Shown: positions 54,623 to 62,558 of the stretch, piece by piece
Layout of the letters: each line of letters begins with the position of its first letter
Position numbering within the stretch: position 1 is the stretch's first letter
NCBI GenBank assembly: GCA_963842295.1
Contig: CAWJFY010000009.1
Span: forward strand, 1 to 64,000
Length of the DNA: 64,000 nt
Direction: 5' to 3'
DNA from: JAJNBA01 sp963842295
GTDB lineage: Bacteria > Actinomycetota > UBA4738 > HRBIN12
Made by a program: the position numbers and the translations under genes
Notes under the pieces: model-generated
What the model saw: only the letters and a program-made list of their open reading frames with translations
The model's database searches: none
Told to the model about the DNA's origin: nothing

Positions 54623-56856
54623 CAGGAGATCTGGCGAGCGAACTCCTCGACCTCGAAGGCCTCGATCACGTCGCCCTCCTTCACGTCTTGGAAGTTCTCG
54701 AGCCCGATCCCGCACTCGAAGCCTTCGCGAACCTCCGCCACGTCGTCCTTGAACCGGCGGAGCGACCCAACCCGACCCTCGTAGACCACGACACCGTCGC
54801 GGATCAGCCGAACCTGCGAGTTCCTTCGGATCGTGCCCCTCGTGACGTAGCAACCGGCGATGACTCCGAGTCTCGGGACGCGGAACGTCTGGCGGATCTC
54901 GGCTTCCCCGAGGATCGCCTCGCGCTCCTCCGGCTTGAGCATCCCGGAGAGCGCGGCCTTCACATCGTCGATCGCGTCGTAGATCACCCGGTAGAGCCGG
55001 ATATCCACACCCTCGCGCTCGGCAAGCTCGCGGGCGTTCGCATTGGGCCGGACGTTGAAGCCGACGACGATCGCGTTCGCGGTCTTCGCGAGATCCACGT
55101 CGTGCTCGGTGATCGCCCCGGCGCCGGAATGCACGAGGTTCACCCGAACCTCGTCCTGCGGCAGCTTCAGGAACGCGTCGGTGAGGGCTCCGAGTGAACC
55201 CTGGACGTCTGCCTTCACGACGAGGTTGAGCTCCGGGATGTCCTGCCGCTCCTGGCGGCGAAGCAGCTCCTGGAGCGACGCCGGCCGCTGATTCACGACC
55301 TCGGCCGATCGGACGCGCGACTCGCGCTCGGAGGCGACATGCCTGGCCTCGCGCTCGTCTTCGACCTCGCGGAACTCGTCGCCGACGTTGGGGACGCCGT
55401 TCCACCCGAGCACCTGTACCGGCTTCGCCGGGCCGGCGACATCGACGGGCTGTCCGTTCTCGTCGACCATCGCCCGAACCTTGCAGTACGTGGTGCCGCA
55501 GACCAACGCATCGCCCACCTCGAGCCGGCCCTTCTGCACCAGCACGGTGGCCACCGGACCGCGTCCCTTGTCGAGGTGTGCCTCGAGGACGGTTCCTCGC
55601 GCACGACCGGTGGGATCGCCCTTGAGCTCCGCCAGGTCGGCGACGATCAGCACCGTCTCCAACAATCCTTCGAGGTTCGCGCTCGTCTTCGCGGAGACGT
55701 CGACGAACTCCGTGTCCCCGCCCCACTCCGACGGGACGAGGCCGCGCTCCACCATCTGGGTCCGCACGCGGTTCGGATCGGCCTCCTCCTTGTCGATCTT
55801 GTTGACCGCGACGACGACGGGCACGCCCGCCGCCCTCGCGTGATCGAGCGCCTCCACGGTCTGCGGCATCACGCCGTCGTCGGCGGCGACGACCAACACG
55901 GCGATGTCGGTGATCTGGGCCCCTCGCGCCCGCATCGCGGTGAAGGCTTCGTGGCCCGGTGTATCGATGAAGGTGATCTCACGGCCGTTGACGTGTGCTT
56001 GATAGGCGCCGATGTGCTGGGTGATCCCGCCGAACTCGCCCGCGACGACGTCGGTCACCCGGATCGCATCGAGGAGCTTCGTCTTGCCGTGGTCAACGTG
56101 GCCCATCACCGTCACGACCGGCGAGCGGGGCACGAGCTTCGATCCGTCGACCTCTTCCTCGAGCTCCTCGGCCTGGAGCTCGTCTTCGAGGCCGACGACC
56201 TCCACCTGATACCCGAGCTCGGATCCGAGGGTCTTGAGGGCCTCGTCGGACAGCGACGTGGTCGCCGTGACCATCTCTCCCGCCATGAAGAGGATCTTCA
56301 CGATGTCGGCCGGGGATCGGTCGGTCTTCTCCGCGAACAGCTGCGGGGTGGAGCCCCGAACCACCTGGAGCACCTGCCCGGCGGGGGCGGCGGGTGCGAC
56401 GCGTAGCGGGGCGACCGGCGAGCCAGGGGCCGGTGCCGCGGGAGCGGACGCGCCTGGAGCCGATCGTGCGGCGGCGGGAGCTGGCGCGGCCGCGGCGGGC
56501 ACGGCGGTGGCGGGATCCGGTGGTGCGACTGTTGCGGGTGCCACCGGAGCTGGTGCGGCCGGTCCCGCGAGAGCCGCCTCCTCCGCGGGCGTTGACTCCT
56601 CCGCGGTGGGCGCCGGCGCGGCCTTGGGCGTTGACTTCTTCGGCTTGGGCTTCGCTCGCGGCTTCGGTGGGGGCTCCATGACCTGACGTGGCTTCGCTGC
56701 CTTGGTCGCCTTGCCGCCCGACGCCCGGAGCCGGGGTACGAGGTCTTCGGGCACGCTGGAGGAGGCGGACTTGCCCGTCACGCCCATCTTCTCGAGCGTC
56801 TCCAGCAACTCCTTGCTGGACACGCCGAGCTCTCTCGCGAGCTCGTGGATCCTCAT
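54622..56856 (-). CDS. infB: translation initiation factor IF-2
   Basis: 744 residues. An IF2-N motif (MRIHELARELGVSSKELLET) is followed by a Pro/Ala-rich low-complexity linker (about 70-170), a second IF2-N domain, and the G domain: VTVMGHVDHGKTKLLDAI (G1), DTPGHEAF (G3), NKID (G4). The C-terminal domains end VKEGDVIEAFEVEEFARQIS. It places fMet-tRNA on the 30S subunit. ylxR overlaps its start by 4 nt. Confidence 0.97.
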   Translation of the reverse strand: MRIHELARELGVSSKELLETLEKMGVTGKSASSSVPEDLVPRLRASGGKATKAAKPRQVMEPPPKPRAKPKPKKSTPKAAPAPTAEESTPAEEAALAGPAAPAPVAPATVAPPDPATAVPAAAAPAPAAARSAPGASAPAAPAPGSPVAPLRVAPAAPAGQVLQVVRGSTPQLFAEKTDRSPADIVKILFMAGEMVTATTSLSDEALKTLGSELGYQVEVVGLEDELQAEELEEEVDGSKLVPRSPVVTVMGHVDHGKTKLLDAIRVTDVVAGEFGGITQHIGAYQAHVNGREITFIDTPGHEAFTAMRARGAQITDIAVLVVAADDGVMPQTVEALDHARAAGVPVVVAVNKIDKEEADPNRVRTQMVERGLVPSEWGGDTEFVDVSAKTSANLEGLLETVLIVADLAELKGDPTGRARGTVLEAHLDKGRGPVATVLVQKGRLEVGDALVCGTTYCKVRAMVDENGQPVDVAGPAKPVQVLGWNGVPNVGDEFREVEDEREARHVASERESRVRSAEVVNQRPASLQELLRRQERQDIPELNLVVKADVQGSLGALTDAFLKLPQDEVRVNLVHSGAGAITEHDVDLAKTANAIVVGFNVRPNANARELAEREGVDIRLYRVIYDAIDDVKAALSGMLKPEEREAILGEAEIRQTFRVPRLGVIAGCYVTRGTIRRNSQVRLIRDGVVVYEGRVGSLRRFKDDVAEVREGFECGIGLENFQDVKEGDVIEAFEVEEFARQIS

Positions 56857-57122
56857 GTCGCCTGCAACGCCTCCTCGATGTCGTTCCTAAGCCTAGCGAG
56901 TTCCTCTTGGGCCAACCCCGTGCGAAGCGCGCTCGCGAGCCCACCCTTGCGCAGGGCCGTAGCCACGCATGCGGGGTCACGGTGGACGTACGCACCCCTC
57001 CCGGGCGCCGAGCCGAGCGGGTCGACGCGCACGCCCGCCGGCGTGCGCGCGACCCGCAAGAGCTCAGCCTTGGGTGCTCGTGCCTTGCATCCGACGCACG
57101 AACGCTCCGGCTCGCGCGCCAA
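56853..57122 (-). CDS. YlxR (DUF448) family protein
   Basis: 89 residues from a TTG start at 57122. The family signature RSCVGCKARAPKAELLRVAR is at the N-terminus, and GRGAYVHRDPACVATALRKG (usually GRGAYVC) follows. The fold resembles RNA-binding proteins; some homologues influence transcription or RNase P. It lies between nusA and infB as always, with an ATGA overlap into infB. Confidence 0.92.
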   Translation of the reverse strand: MAREPERSCVGCKARAPKAELLRVARTPAGVRVDPLGSAPGRGAYVHRDPACVATALRKGGLASALRTGLAQEELARLRNDIEEALQAT

Positions 57123-57128
57123 GGTCCC

Positions 57129-58409
57129 TCATTCCCCCGCCGGCGCCTCCGCGGGCGCAGCCTCGGCCGGCGTATCGGTCACCGCAACCGGCTCGGCGGC
57201 AACAGGTTCGGCCTCGACAGGATCCGCCGCAACCGGCTCGGCCTCGACGGGTTCGGCCACCTCGGGCGTGGGTTCGGCGCCGGCGCCCGTGGCCACCTCC
57301 TCCTCGGTCTTCGCTGCATCGGGCGCCGCGGCTTCGGCGGCGGCCGCCTGCACCGGCGCGGGCGGCGGTTCCGCCGCCTGGCTCTCGGACTTGATGTCGA
57401 TCCGCCACCCGGTCAGCCTGGCCGCGAGCCGAGCGTTCTGTCCCTCCCTGCCGATCGCGAGCGAGAGCTGATAGTCCGGGACGATGACGAGAGCGGTCTG
57501 CGTGTCGGGGTTGACCGTGACCTCTTTCACCTTCGCCGGCTGAAGAGCATTGGCCACGAACGTCGCCGACTCGTCCGACCACGGCACCACGTCGATCTTC
57601 TCGCCCCGCAGCTCGTTCACGACCATCCGCACCCGCGAGCCCTTCGGTCCCACGCACGCACCGACCGGATCCACGGCTGGTTCGTTGGAGGCAACCGCGA
57701 TCTTCGAGCGATGCCCGGGCTCGCGAGCCACGGCCATGATCTCGACGATCCCTTCATTGATCTCCGGGACCTCCAGCGCGAAGAGCGACTTCAGCAGGCC
57801 AGGATGCGTGCGCGAGACGACGATCTGCGGACCCTTCGTCCCACGACGAACCTCCGTGATGTACGCCTTGAGGCGCTCGCCGTGCCTCAAGGGCTCGGAA
57901 GGAACCTGTTCGCCCTGCGGGAGCAGCGCCTCCACCTTGCCGAGGTCGAGGAGCGTGTACCTGCGCTCCTGTTGCTGCACGATGCCGGTGACGACGTCGC
58001 CTTCGCGGCCGGCGAACTCTTCGTACGTCATCTCTCGCTCCGCGTCGCGGAGCTTCTGGAAGATCACCTGCTTCGCCGTCTGAGCGCCGATCCGTCCCTT
58101 GAAGTCGTCGGTCACCTCCACCTCGGACTCCGAGATGACCTTCATCTCGAGCCCCGGCTCATCGCTCCCCTCGATCGGCGGTACGTCGACCTCTTCGAGC
58201 TCCTGCTGCCACATGCGGAGGTCGCCCGTCTCGGGGTCGATCACGGCGCGGAACCCGACGAACTCGTCGTCGCCCTCCGGATGCTCCTGCCTCCAGTGGG
58301 CCTTGTACGCGGAGGCCATCGCCTCCTCCAAACCGCTCAGGATCGTCTCGAAGGCGACGCCCTTCTCCCGCTCGAGCTCCCGCAGCGCGGCGATCATCTC
58401 GGCGTTCAT
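57129..58409 (-). CDS. nusA: transcription termination/antitermination factor NusA
   Basis: 426 residues from ATG 58409, overlapping the rimP stop. An N-terminal RNAP-binding domain (MIAALRELEREKGVAFETIL), an S1 domain (GDVVTGIVQQQERRYTLLDL) and two KH domains (VDPVGACVGPKGSRVRMVVN; LSLAIGREGQNARLAARLTG) are present. The last ~75 residues are a Pro/Ala/Glu/Val repeat tail (EPVEAEPVAADPVEAEPVAA) with no resemblance to the acidic-repeat domains of E. coli NusA. It modulates pausing, termination and antitermination. Confidence 0.96.
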   Translation of the reverse strand: MNAEMIAALRELEREKGVAFETILSGLEEAMASAYKAHWRQEHPEGDDEFVGFRAVIDPETGDLRMWQQELEEVDVPPIEGSDEPGLEMKVISESEVEVTDDFKGRIGAQTAKQVIFQKLRDAEREMTYEEFAGREGDVVTGIVQQQERRYTLLDLGKVEALLPQGEQVPSEPLRHGERLKAYITEVRRGTKGPQIVVSRTHPGLLKSLFALEVPEINEGIVEIMAVAREPGHRSKIAVASNEPAVDPVGACVGPKGSRVRMVVNELRGEKIDVVPWSDESATFVANALQPAKVKEVTVNPDTQTALVIVPDYQLSLAIGREGQNARLAARLTGWRIDIKSESQAAEPPPAPVQAAAAEAAAPDAAKTEEEVATGAGAEPTPEVAEPVEAEPVAADPVEAEPVAAEPVAVTDTPAEAAPAEAPAGE

Positions 58410-58858
58410 CGACCGCTCCCCTTCAGCTCCGCGTCCCAATCGACGACGGTCTTCGCCGCGGCGACCTCGTCGAGGGTCACGCGACGCTCGCCTTCGTCGG
58501 CGGCGATCCGGATCTCATCGTCCTCGGCGGCGCGGAGCTCGCCCTCGAGAACACCTTCGTCGGTCTTCACCCGCACCCGCTCCCCGACGGCGCGACGGAA
58601 GTCCTGCGGGCGGCGCAACGGCCGCTCGAGCCCGGGTGTGGTCATCTCGAGGGCGTACGGACCGGGCTCGAACCCCTCCAGATCGAGCCGGCGCGACACT
58701 TTCCCGGACAGCGTGGAGATCGTTTCGAGGTCCACGCCGCCGTCTCGATCCACCGTGATGCGGAGGATACGGCGGCCGCCCTCACGGCCGAAGGTCACGT
58801 CGACGAGCTCGAGGCCGTCGCCCTCTATCACGGGTCTGACCAGCGCCTCCGCGTCCAC
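58406..58858 (-). CDS. rimP: ribosome maturation factor RimP
   Basis: 150 residues from GTG 58858, with a GAGGAGGGGAAC ribosome-binding site very like that of recA. RimP signatures are LELVDVTFGREGGRRILRIT, ISTLSGKVSRRLD, and YALEMTTPGLERPLRRPQDF. It assists 30S assembly. It is the first gene of rimP-nusA-ylxR-infB-ylxP-rbfA-nrnA-truB, most joined by overlaps of 1-8 nt. Confidence 0.95.
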   Translation of the reverse strand: MDAEALVRPVIEGDGLELVDVTFGREGGRRILRITVDRDGGVDLETISTLSGKVSRRLDLEGFEPGPYALEMTTPGLERPLRRPQDFRRAVGERVRVKTDEGVLEGELRAAEDDEIRIAADEGERRVTLDEVAAAKTVVDWDAELKGSGR

Positions 58859-58897
58859 GTTCCCCTCCTCTCGCCTCGGGTCCGATGTCACCCCTCG

Positions 58898-58925
58898 AAA
58901 AAGAAAGTGGGCGGCGAGCCCACTT
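58898..58925 (-). terminator. intrinsic terminator between proS and rimP
   Basis: On the minus strand AAGTGGGC-TCGCC-GCCCACTT (8-bp stem, 5-nt loop) is followed by TCTTTTT. It is the clearest intrinsic terminator in the window. It lies 40 nt before rimP and about 70 nt after the proS stop. A TATACT at 58960-58955, upstream of it, could be a -10 element, which would place the hairpin in a rimP leader. Confidence 0.85.
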
Positions 58926-58994
58926 CCGGCCGTGCAGATCGTCGTCGACCAGCCAGTATAGCCAGGGCTCCCGGAACCGAGGGACGATCGAGCG

Positions 58995-60704
58995 CTACGG
59001 TGCGCTGCTGAGGAGGTCCGCCACCGCTTGTGAGGCCCCGGCCAGGGGCGCCTGCGACCGCTCCCCGGTGGCTCGAACCTTGAGGTCGACCGTGCCGCCC
59101 TCGAGGCCGCGCGAACCGACCACCACCTGCAGGGGATAGCCCACAAGGTCTGCGTCGGCGAACTTGACGCCCGCGCGCTCTTCCCGGTCGTCGAGAACGG
59201 CCTCGATCCCTCGCTCTCCCAGCTCCCCGTAGATCCGCTCCGCCTCCTCGGTGACCGCCGGTGCGTCGGCATTCGCCATGATCACGGCGACCTCGTAGGG
59301 GGCGAGGAGCTTCGGCCAGACCATCCCCGCGTCGTCGTAGTGCTGCTCCACCACCGCCGCCATGATCCGGCTGATCCCGATGCCGTACGACCCCATCACG
59401 TAGTGGCGTTGTGACCCGTCCTCGGCTTGGTAGGTCGCCCCCAAGGGCTTCGAATAGTTGGTCCCCAACTGATAGATGTGACCGACCACGATGGACCGTC
59501 CGATCTCCAGTCGTCCGCCGTCGACCGGACAGCGGTCGCCATCGCGGATCTGAACCAGGTCCTCCCAGCGATCGACGCGGAAGTCGCGATCGAGGGTGGC
59601 TCCGGTGACGTGAACGTCCGGACGATTCGCGCCGGTCACCCAGGTGGGGCGTCCGCGGATGGATGGGTCCGCGAAGATCGTGACCTCGGAACCGAGCCCC
59701 TGGGGACCGACGAAGCCTTTGGCGAACCCGAGTCTGGCGAAGTCTTCGTCCTCGAAGCGGCGCACGCGCTCGGGGAAGTGGAGGCGGGCGAGCTTCTCCT
59801 CTCCCACCTCACGATCGCCCGGTACGAGCACCGCGACCGTCCGGCCCTCGACGTCGAACATGATGCACTTCATCGTGGCCTCGGCCGGCACGCCCATCTG
59901 CTCCACCATCAGGTCGATCGTCACCGCCCCCGGCGTCTCGACTTCGGTGAGCGGCTCCGACCCCTCAACCGGTGCCGACTCCGTGACGCCCGGTGTGGCC
60001 GCCTCCGTGTCCGCGAGGTAGTCGCCGTTCTCGCAGCGGACGAACAGATCCTCGCCCACGTCCGCCAGCGCCATGAACTCGTGGTTGACGCCGCCGCCGA
60101 TCGTTCCCGGGTCCGCCTCGACGATCACATAGTCAAGTCCGATGCGGTCGAACACACGCTGGTACGCCTCGTACATCACGCGGTAGGACTCGCGCAGCCC
60201 TTCCTCGTCGCGGTCGAACGTGTACGCGTCCTTCATCAGGAACTCTCGCCCACGCAGGAGCCCGTATCGCGGACGGAACTCATCGCGGTACTTCCATTCC
60301 ACTTGGTAGACGTTGACGGGCAGGTCCCGGTACGAGGGGAACTCCTGTTGCACGAGCGGGGCCACCACCTCTTCCTGGGTCGGGCCCAGCAGGAACTCCC
60401 GTCCATGCCGGTCCTGGAGGCGGAAGATCAAGTCCCCGTAGGCCTGCCAGCGGCCCGTGAGCTTCCACGGCTCGGCCGGGAGGACGATCGGCATGCGGAG
60501 CTCCTGGGCCCCCGACGCGTCCATCTCCTCGCGCACGACCCGTTCGATCTTGTTCATGGTCCGGAGTCCCAAGGGCATCGAGGTATAGATCCCCGCGGCG
60601 ACCTTCCGGATGAACGCCCCGCGCAGCAGCAATCGGTGGGAGGGGACCTCGGCCTCGGCCGGATCCTCTCTGAGCGTGCGCGCGAACAACTTGGATACCC
60701 GCAT
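58995..60704 (-). CDS. proS: prolyl-tRNA synthetase (bacterial type)
   Basis: 569 residues, the length of the bacterial ProS with an insertion editing domain. Class II motifs: motif 1 GLRTMNKIERVVREEMDASG, motif 2 KYRDEFRPRYGLLRGREFLM, motif 3 VMGSYGIGISRIMAAVVEQH. The INS editing domain (about 225-390) has VPAEATMKCIMFDVEGRTVA and the GPQGLG loop. It charges tRNA-Pro and clears mischarged Ala. It is separated from rimP by an intrinsic terminator. Confidence 0.97.
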   Translation of the reverse strand: MRVSKLFARTLREDPAEAEVPSHRLLLRGAFIRKVAAGIYTSMPLGLRTMNKIERVVREEMDASGAQELRMPIVLPAEPWKLTGRWQAYGDLIFRLQDRHGREFLLGPTQEEVVAPLVQQEFPSYRDLPVNVYQVEWKYRDEFRPRYGLLRGREFLMKDAYTFDRDEEGLRESYRVMYEAYQRVFDRIGLDYVIVEADPGTIGGGVNHEFMALADVGEDLFVRCENGDYLADTEAATPGVTESAPVEGSEPLTEVETPGAVTIDLMVEQMGVPAEATMKCIMFDVEGRTVAVLVPGDREVGEEKLARLHFPERVRRFEDEDFARLGFAKGFVGPQGLGSEVTIFADPSIRGRPTWVTGANRPDVHVTGATLDRDFRVDRWEDLVQIRDGDRCPVDGGRLEIGRSIVVGHIYQLGTNYSKPLGATYQAEDGSQRHYVMGSYGIGISRIMAAVVEQHYDDAGMVWPKLLAPYEVAVIMANADAPAVTEEAERIYGELGERGIEAVLDDREERAGVKFADADLVGYPLQVVVGSRGLEGGTVDLKVRATGERSQAPLAGASQAVADLLSSAP

Positions 60705-60718
60705 GGGACGGATAAGGA

Positions 60719-60744
60719 TACCGGTGGGCTCGCGCCCGCCGGTA
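60719..60744 (-). terminator. hairpin between the secreted-protein gene and proS
   Basis: TACCGGTGGGC and GCCCGCCGGTA form an 11-bp stem (one G-T pair) around a 4-nt loop, directly after the stop codon of the secreted protein and 15 nt before proS. Confidence 0.55.
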
Positions 60745-60745
60745 C

Positions 60746-62332
60746 CTAGACGTCCGTGAGCGTGGCGATCACCTGTTGCCAGAGACGGGTCGCGGACCCG
60801 CCCACGCCGTCGTCGATCGGGTACGCCCCGTACGCGGCCATCGTCGCGGGGTCGGTCGGATCGCGAGAGATGGCGGTGTAATCACCCCAGCGCTCCGCAC
60901 CCGGCGCGAACTCGTACCGTCTGTCACCCGGCTGGATGAGGACTGACGCGGAGCCGGTGGCGCCGGGCGGGATCACGGCCGCGTACGCGGCGAGACACTG
61001 CGCCGCTCCCGCGCGCGCGTAGTTCACCCAGAGCTTGCCGTTGCCGTCGGTCGCGATCGAAGGCCAGGCGACGTCGCGCCCGGCAGCACCCACCAGGCCC
61101 CTTCGGGTCACGCGGGAGTCCACCAACCTCGAGACCGGATCGACCTCCCACCAGCGAACCACCGACTCCGGGGCACCCCCGCCGATGTTCCCCCGGATCG
61201 CGGTCGTCGTGTAGAGGCGTCCGCGAGCACCGTCCCAGTAGGACGAGGTCAGCCGGAGATCACCCGTGTCCCACTTGGAGTTGAGGCCGGGAGCGTTCCC
61301 ACACTGCCGGCCCCAGGGGGGAAGCCCCATGAGGCCTCCGGCGATCGAGGCCCGGGTCAGCCTCAGCGCACCGTTCATGACCTTCAGCCGCCAGAGGATC
61401 AGCTTGCCTGTCGAGCCGTTGAAATCCATCGAGGTCATGAACTGGGTCGTCGGTGCGCCGCCGAAGGAGACCGTCGGCACGATCGTGAAGGCGCGAGAGC
61501 CGTCGGGGTCCCTCGTCTGGACGCCGCTGAAGACCTTGATCGGGACCGTGGGCACGGAGCAGTCGTAGAGGGGTCCCTTGGCGAACGAGACGACCTGCGC
61601 GTACTGGAAGCCTCCGATGAACGGAGCGTTGTTGTAGCCGAACTGGTTGGTGGTGAGCGTGACACGGTTCTGTGTGAATCCGATCATCGGGTAGTCGGCG
61701 AACTGCCTCCCGTTCCCGCCCACCTGGTCGCCGGACATGTGCAGCACGCACCAGTCGTTGGGGTCGGCCTCCGATCCCTCCGGGATCACCACGATCGAGA
61801 GGAAGCTCTTCGCGTTGCTCGCCGATGCGAATGCCAGGAGGAAGTGCTGTCGGTACGGGTCATAGACCACCTTCGGGTCGAAGTCGTCCACGCCGACGGG
61901 GAGGGAACCGTCGAGGGCGCGGAGGCGCCTGGGAGGAGCGAGCTGGATGCCGGCCCTGGTGAAGAAGGCCATGCGCACATTGACGGCCGCCAGGTGATGG
62001 TTCAGGCCCAGAGCCCCGGTGGGATCGCCCGGCGAGACCTCCTCGATCTCGGGCACCCCGTCGAACGTCGGTGGCACCACGATCGGCGCGCGGATACCCC
62101 CTCCCCGCGATCCCGGTCCCTCCGAGTCGGCCGGACCGGCGCGCAGGTCACTCCCCCCGCGGACGAGTCTCGGCACCGGGGTCGAACGGGGGCCGCCCGG
62201 GTCCGCTCCCAAACCGATCCCCGCGACGTGCACCTTCGGCGAACCATCGACCGGATCCTCGGATCGCGCCGCAGCCGGGATCGCGAGCATCGTGAGCATC
62301 GCCGAGAGTCCCCAGATGAGCCGACGACGCAT
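60746..62332 (-). CDS. secreted protein of unknown function, 528 residues
   Basis: From ATG 62332 a signal peptide is clear (MRRRLIWGLSAMLTMLAIPA, cleavage near AAARSED). The mature part is rich in Gly, Asp and aromatic residues, with segments such as VVYDPYRQHFLLAFASASNA, WCVLHMSGDQVGGNGRQFAD and YPMIGFTQNRVTLTTNQFGY, reminiscent of beta-propeller or sialidase-like folds, and a C-terminal ERWGDYTAISRDPTDPATMA. No catalytic motif is certain and no membrane anchor or sorting signal is seen. It is divergent from trpE with no functional link evident. Confidence 0.8.
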   Translation of the reverse strand: MRRRLIWGLSAMLTMLAIPAAARSEDPVDGSPKVHVAGIGLGADPGGPRSTPVPRLVRGGSDLRAGPADSEGPGSRGGGIRAPIVVPPTFDGVPEIEEVSPGDPTGALGLNHHLAAVNVRMAFFTRAGIQLAPPRRLRALDGSLPVGVDDFDPKVVYDPYRQHFLLAFASASNAKSFLSIVVIPEGSEADPNDWCVLHMSGDQVGGNGRQFADYPMIGFTQNRVTLTTNQFGYNNAPFIGGFQYAQVVSFAKGPLYDCSVPTVPIKVFSGVQTRDPDGSRAFTIVPTVSFGGAPTTQFMTSMDFNGSTGKLILWRLKVMNGALRLTRASIAGGLMGLPPWGRQCGNAPGLNSKWDTGDLRLTSSYWDGARGRLYTTTAIRGNIGGGAPESVVRWWEVDPVSRLVDSRVTRRGLVGAAGRDVAWPSIATDGNGKLWVNYARAGAAQCLAAYAAVIPPGATGSASVLIQPGDRRYEFAPGAERWGDYTAISRDPTDPATMAAYGAYPIDDGVGGSATRLWQQVIATLTDV

Positions 62333-62399
62333 CCAGACACGCTCCGTGGGTCGGTGCAGCGCCCCTCCCGCCGCGTGAGCGGCCAAAGGTAGCAGTCCG

Positions 62400-62429
62400 T
62401 TGACTCGGCGTGAACCCAGATGCCACCAT
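62400..62429 (+). promoter_or_regulatory. possible trpE leader promoter
   Basis: TTGACT (62400-62405), 18-nt spacer, CACCAT (62424-62429). A start of transcription near 62436 would fall next to the leader-peptide ATG. Only the -35 is convincing. Confidence 0.35.
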
Positions 62430-62437
62430 CCACCCCG

Positions 62438-62506
62438 ATGATGGCGGCGAGGCGTCACTGGGCGTGGCCGAGGGGCTCGATGGGCCCTGGGCCGCCGCCG
62501 CGCTAG
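62438..62506 (+). CDS. trp leader peptide (22 residues, Trp-Ala-Trp)
   Basis: The frame MMAARRHWAWPRGSMGPGPP, then PR and TAG, has Trp at codons 8 and 10. It lies 53 nt upstream of trpE and is followed by competing RNA hairpins, the arrangement of a ribosome-mediated attenuator. There is no ribosome-binding site; the predicted promoter would make it nearly leaderless. Ribosome stalling at the Trp codons when tryptophan is scarce would free the segment at 62472-62479. Confidence 0.65.
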   Translation: MMAARRHWAWPRGSMGPGPPPR

Positions 62507-62548
62507 TCCCCGCACCCACCGCGACGAGCCCCGGCCGGATCCGGGGTT
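62472..62548 (+). promoter_or_regulatory. trpE transcription attenuator (antiterminator and terminator)
   Basis: Segment GGGGCTCG (62472-62479) can pair perfectly with CGAGCCCC (62525-62532), the antiterminator. The second segment overlaps the left arm of a terminator hairpin, AGCCCCGG-CCGGAT-CCGGGGTT (62527-62548, 8 bp with one G-T pair), followed by CTTCC. The two structures are mutually exclusive. The Trp codons end 5 nt before the first segment. Confidence 0.65.
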
Positions 62549-62558
62549 CTTCCGTCAC

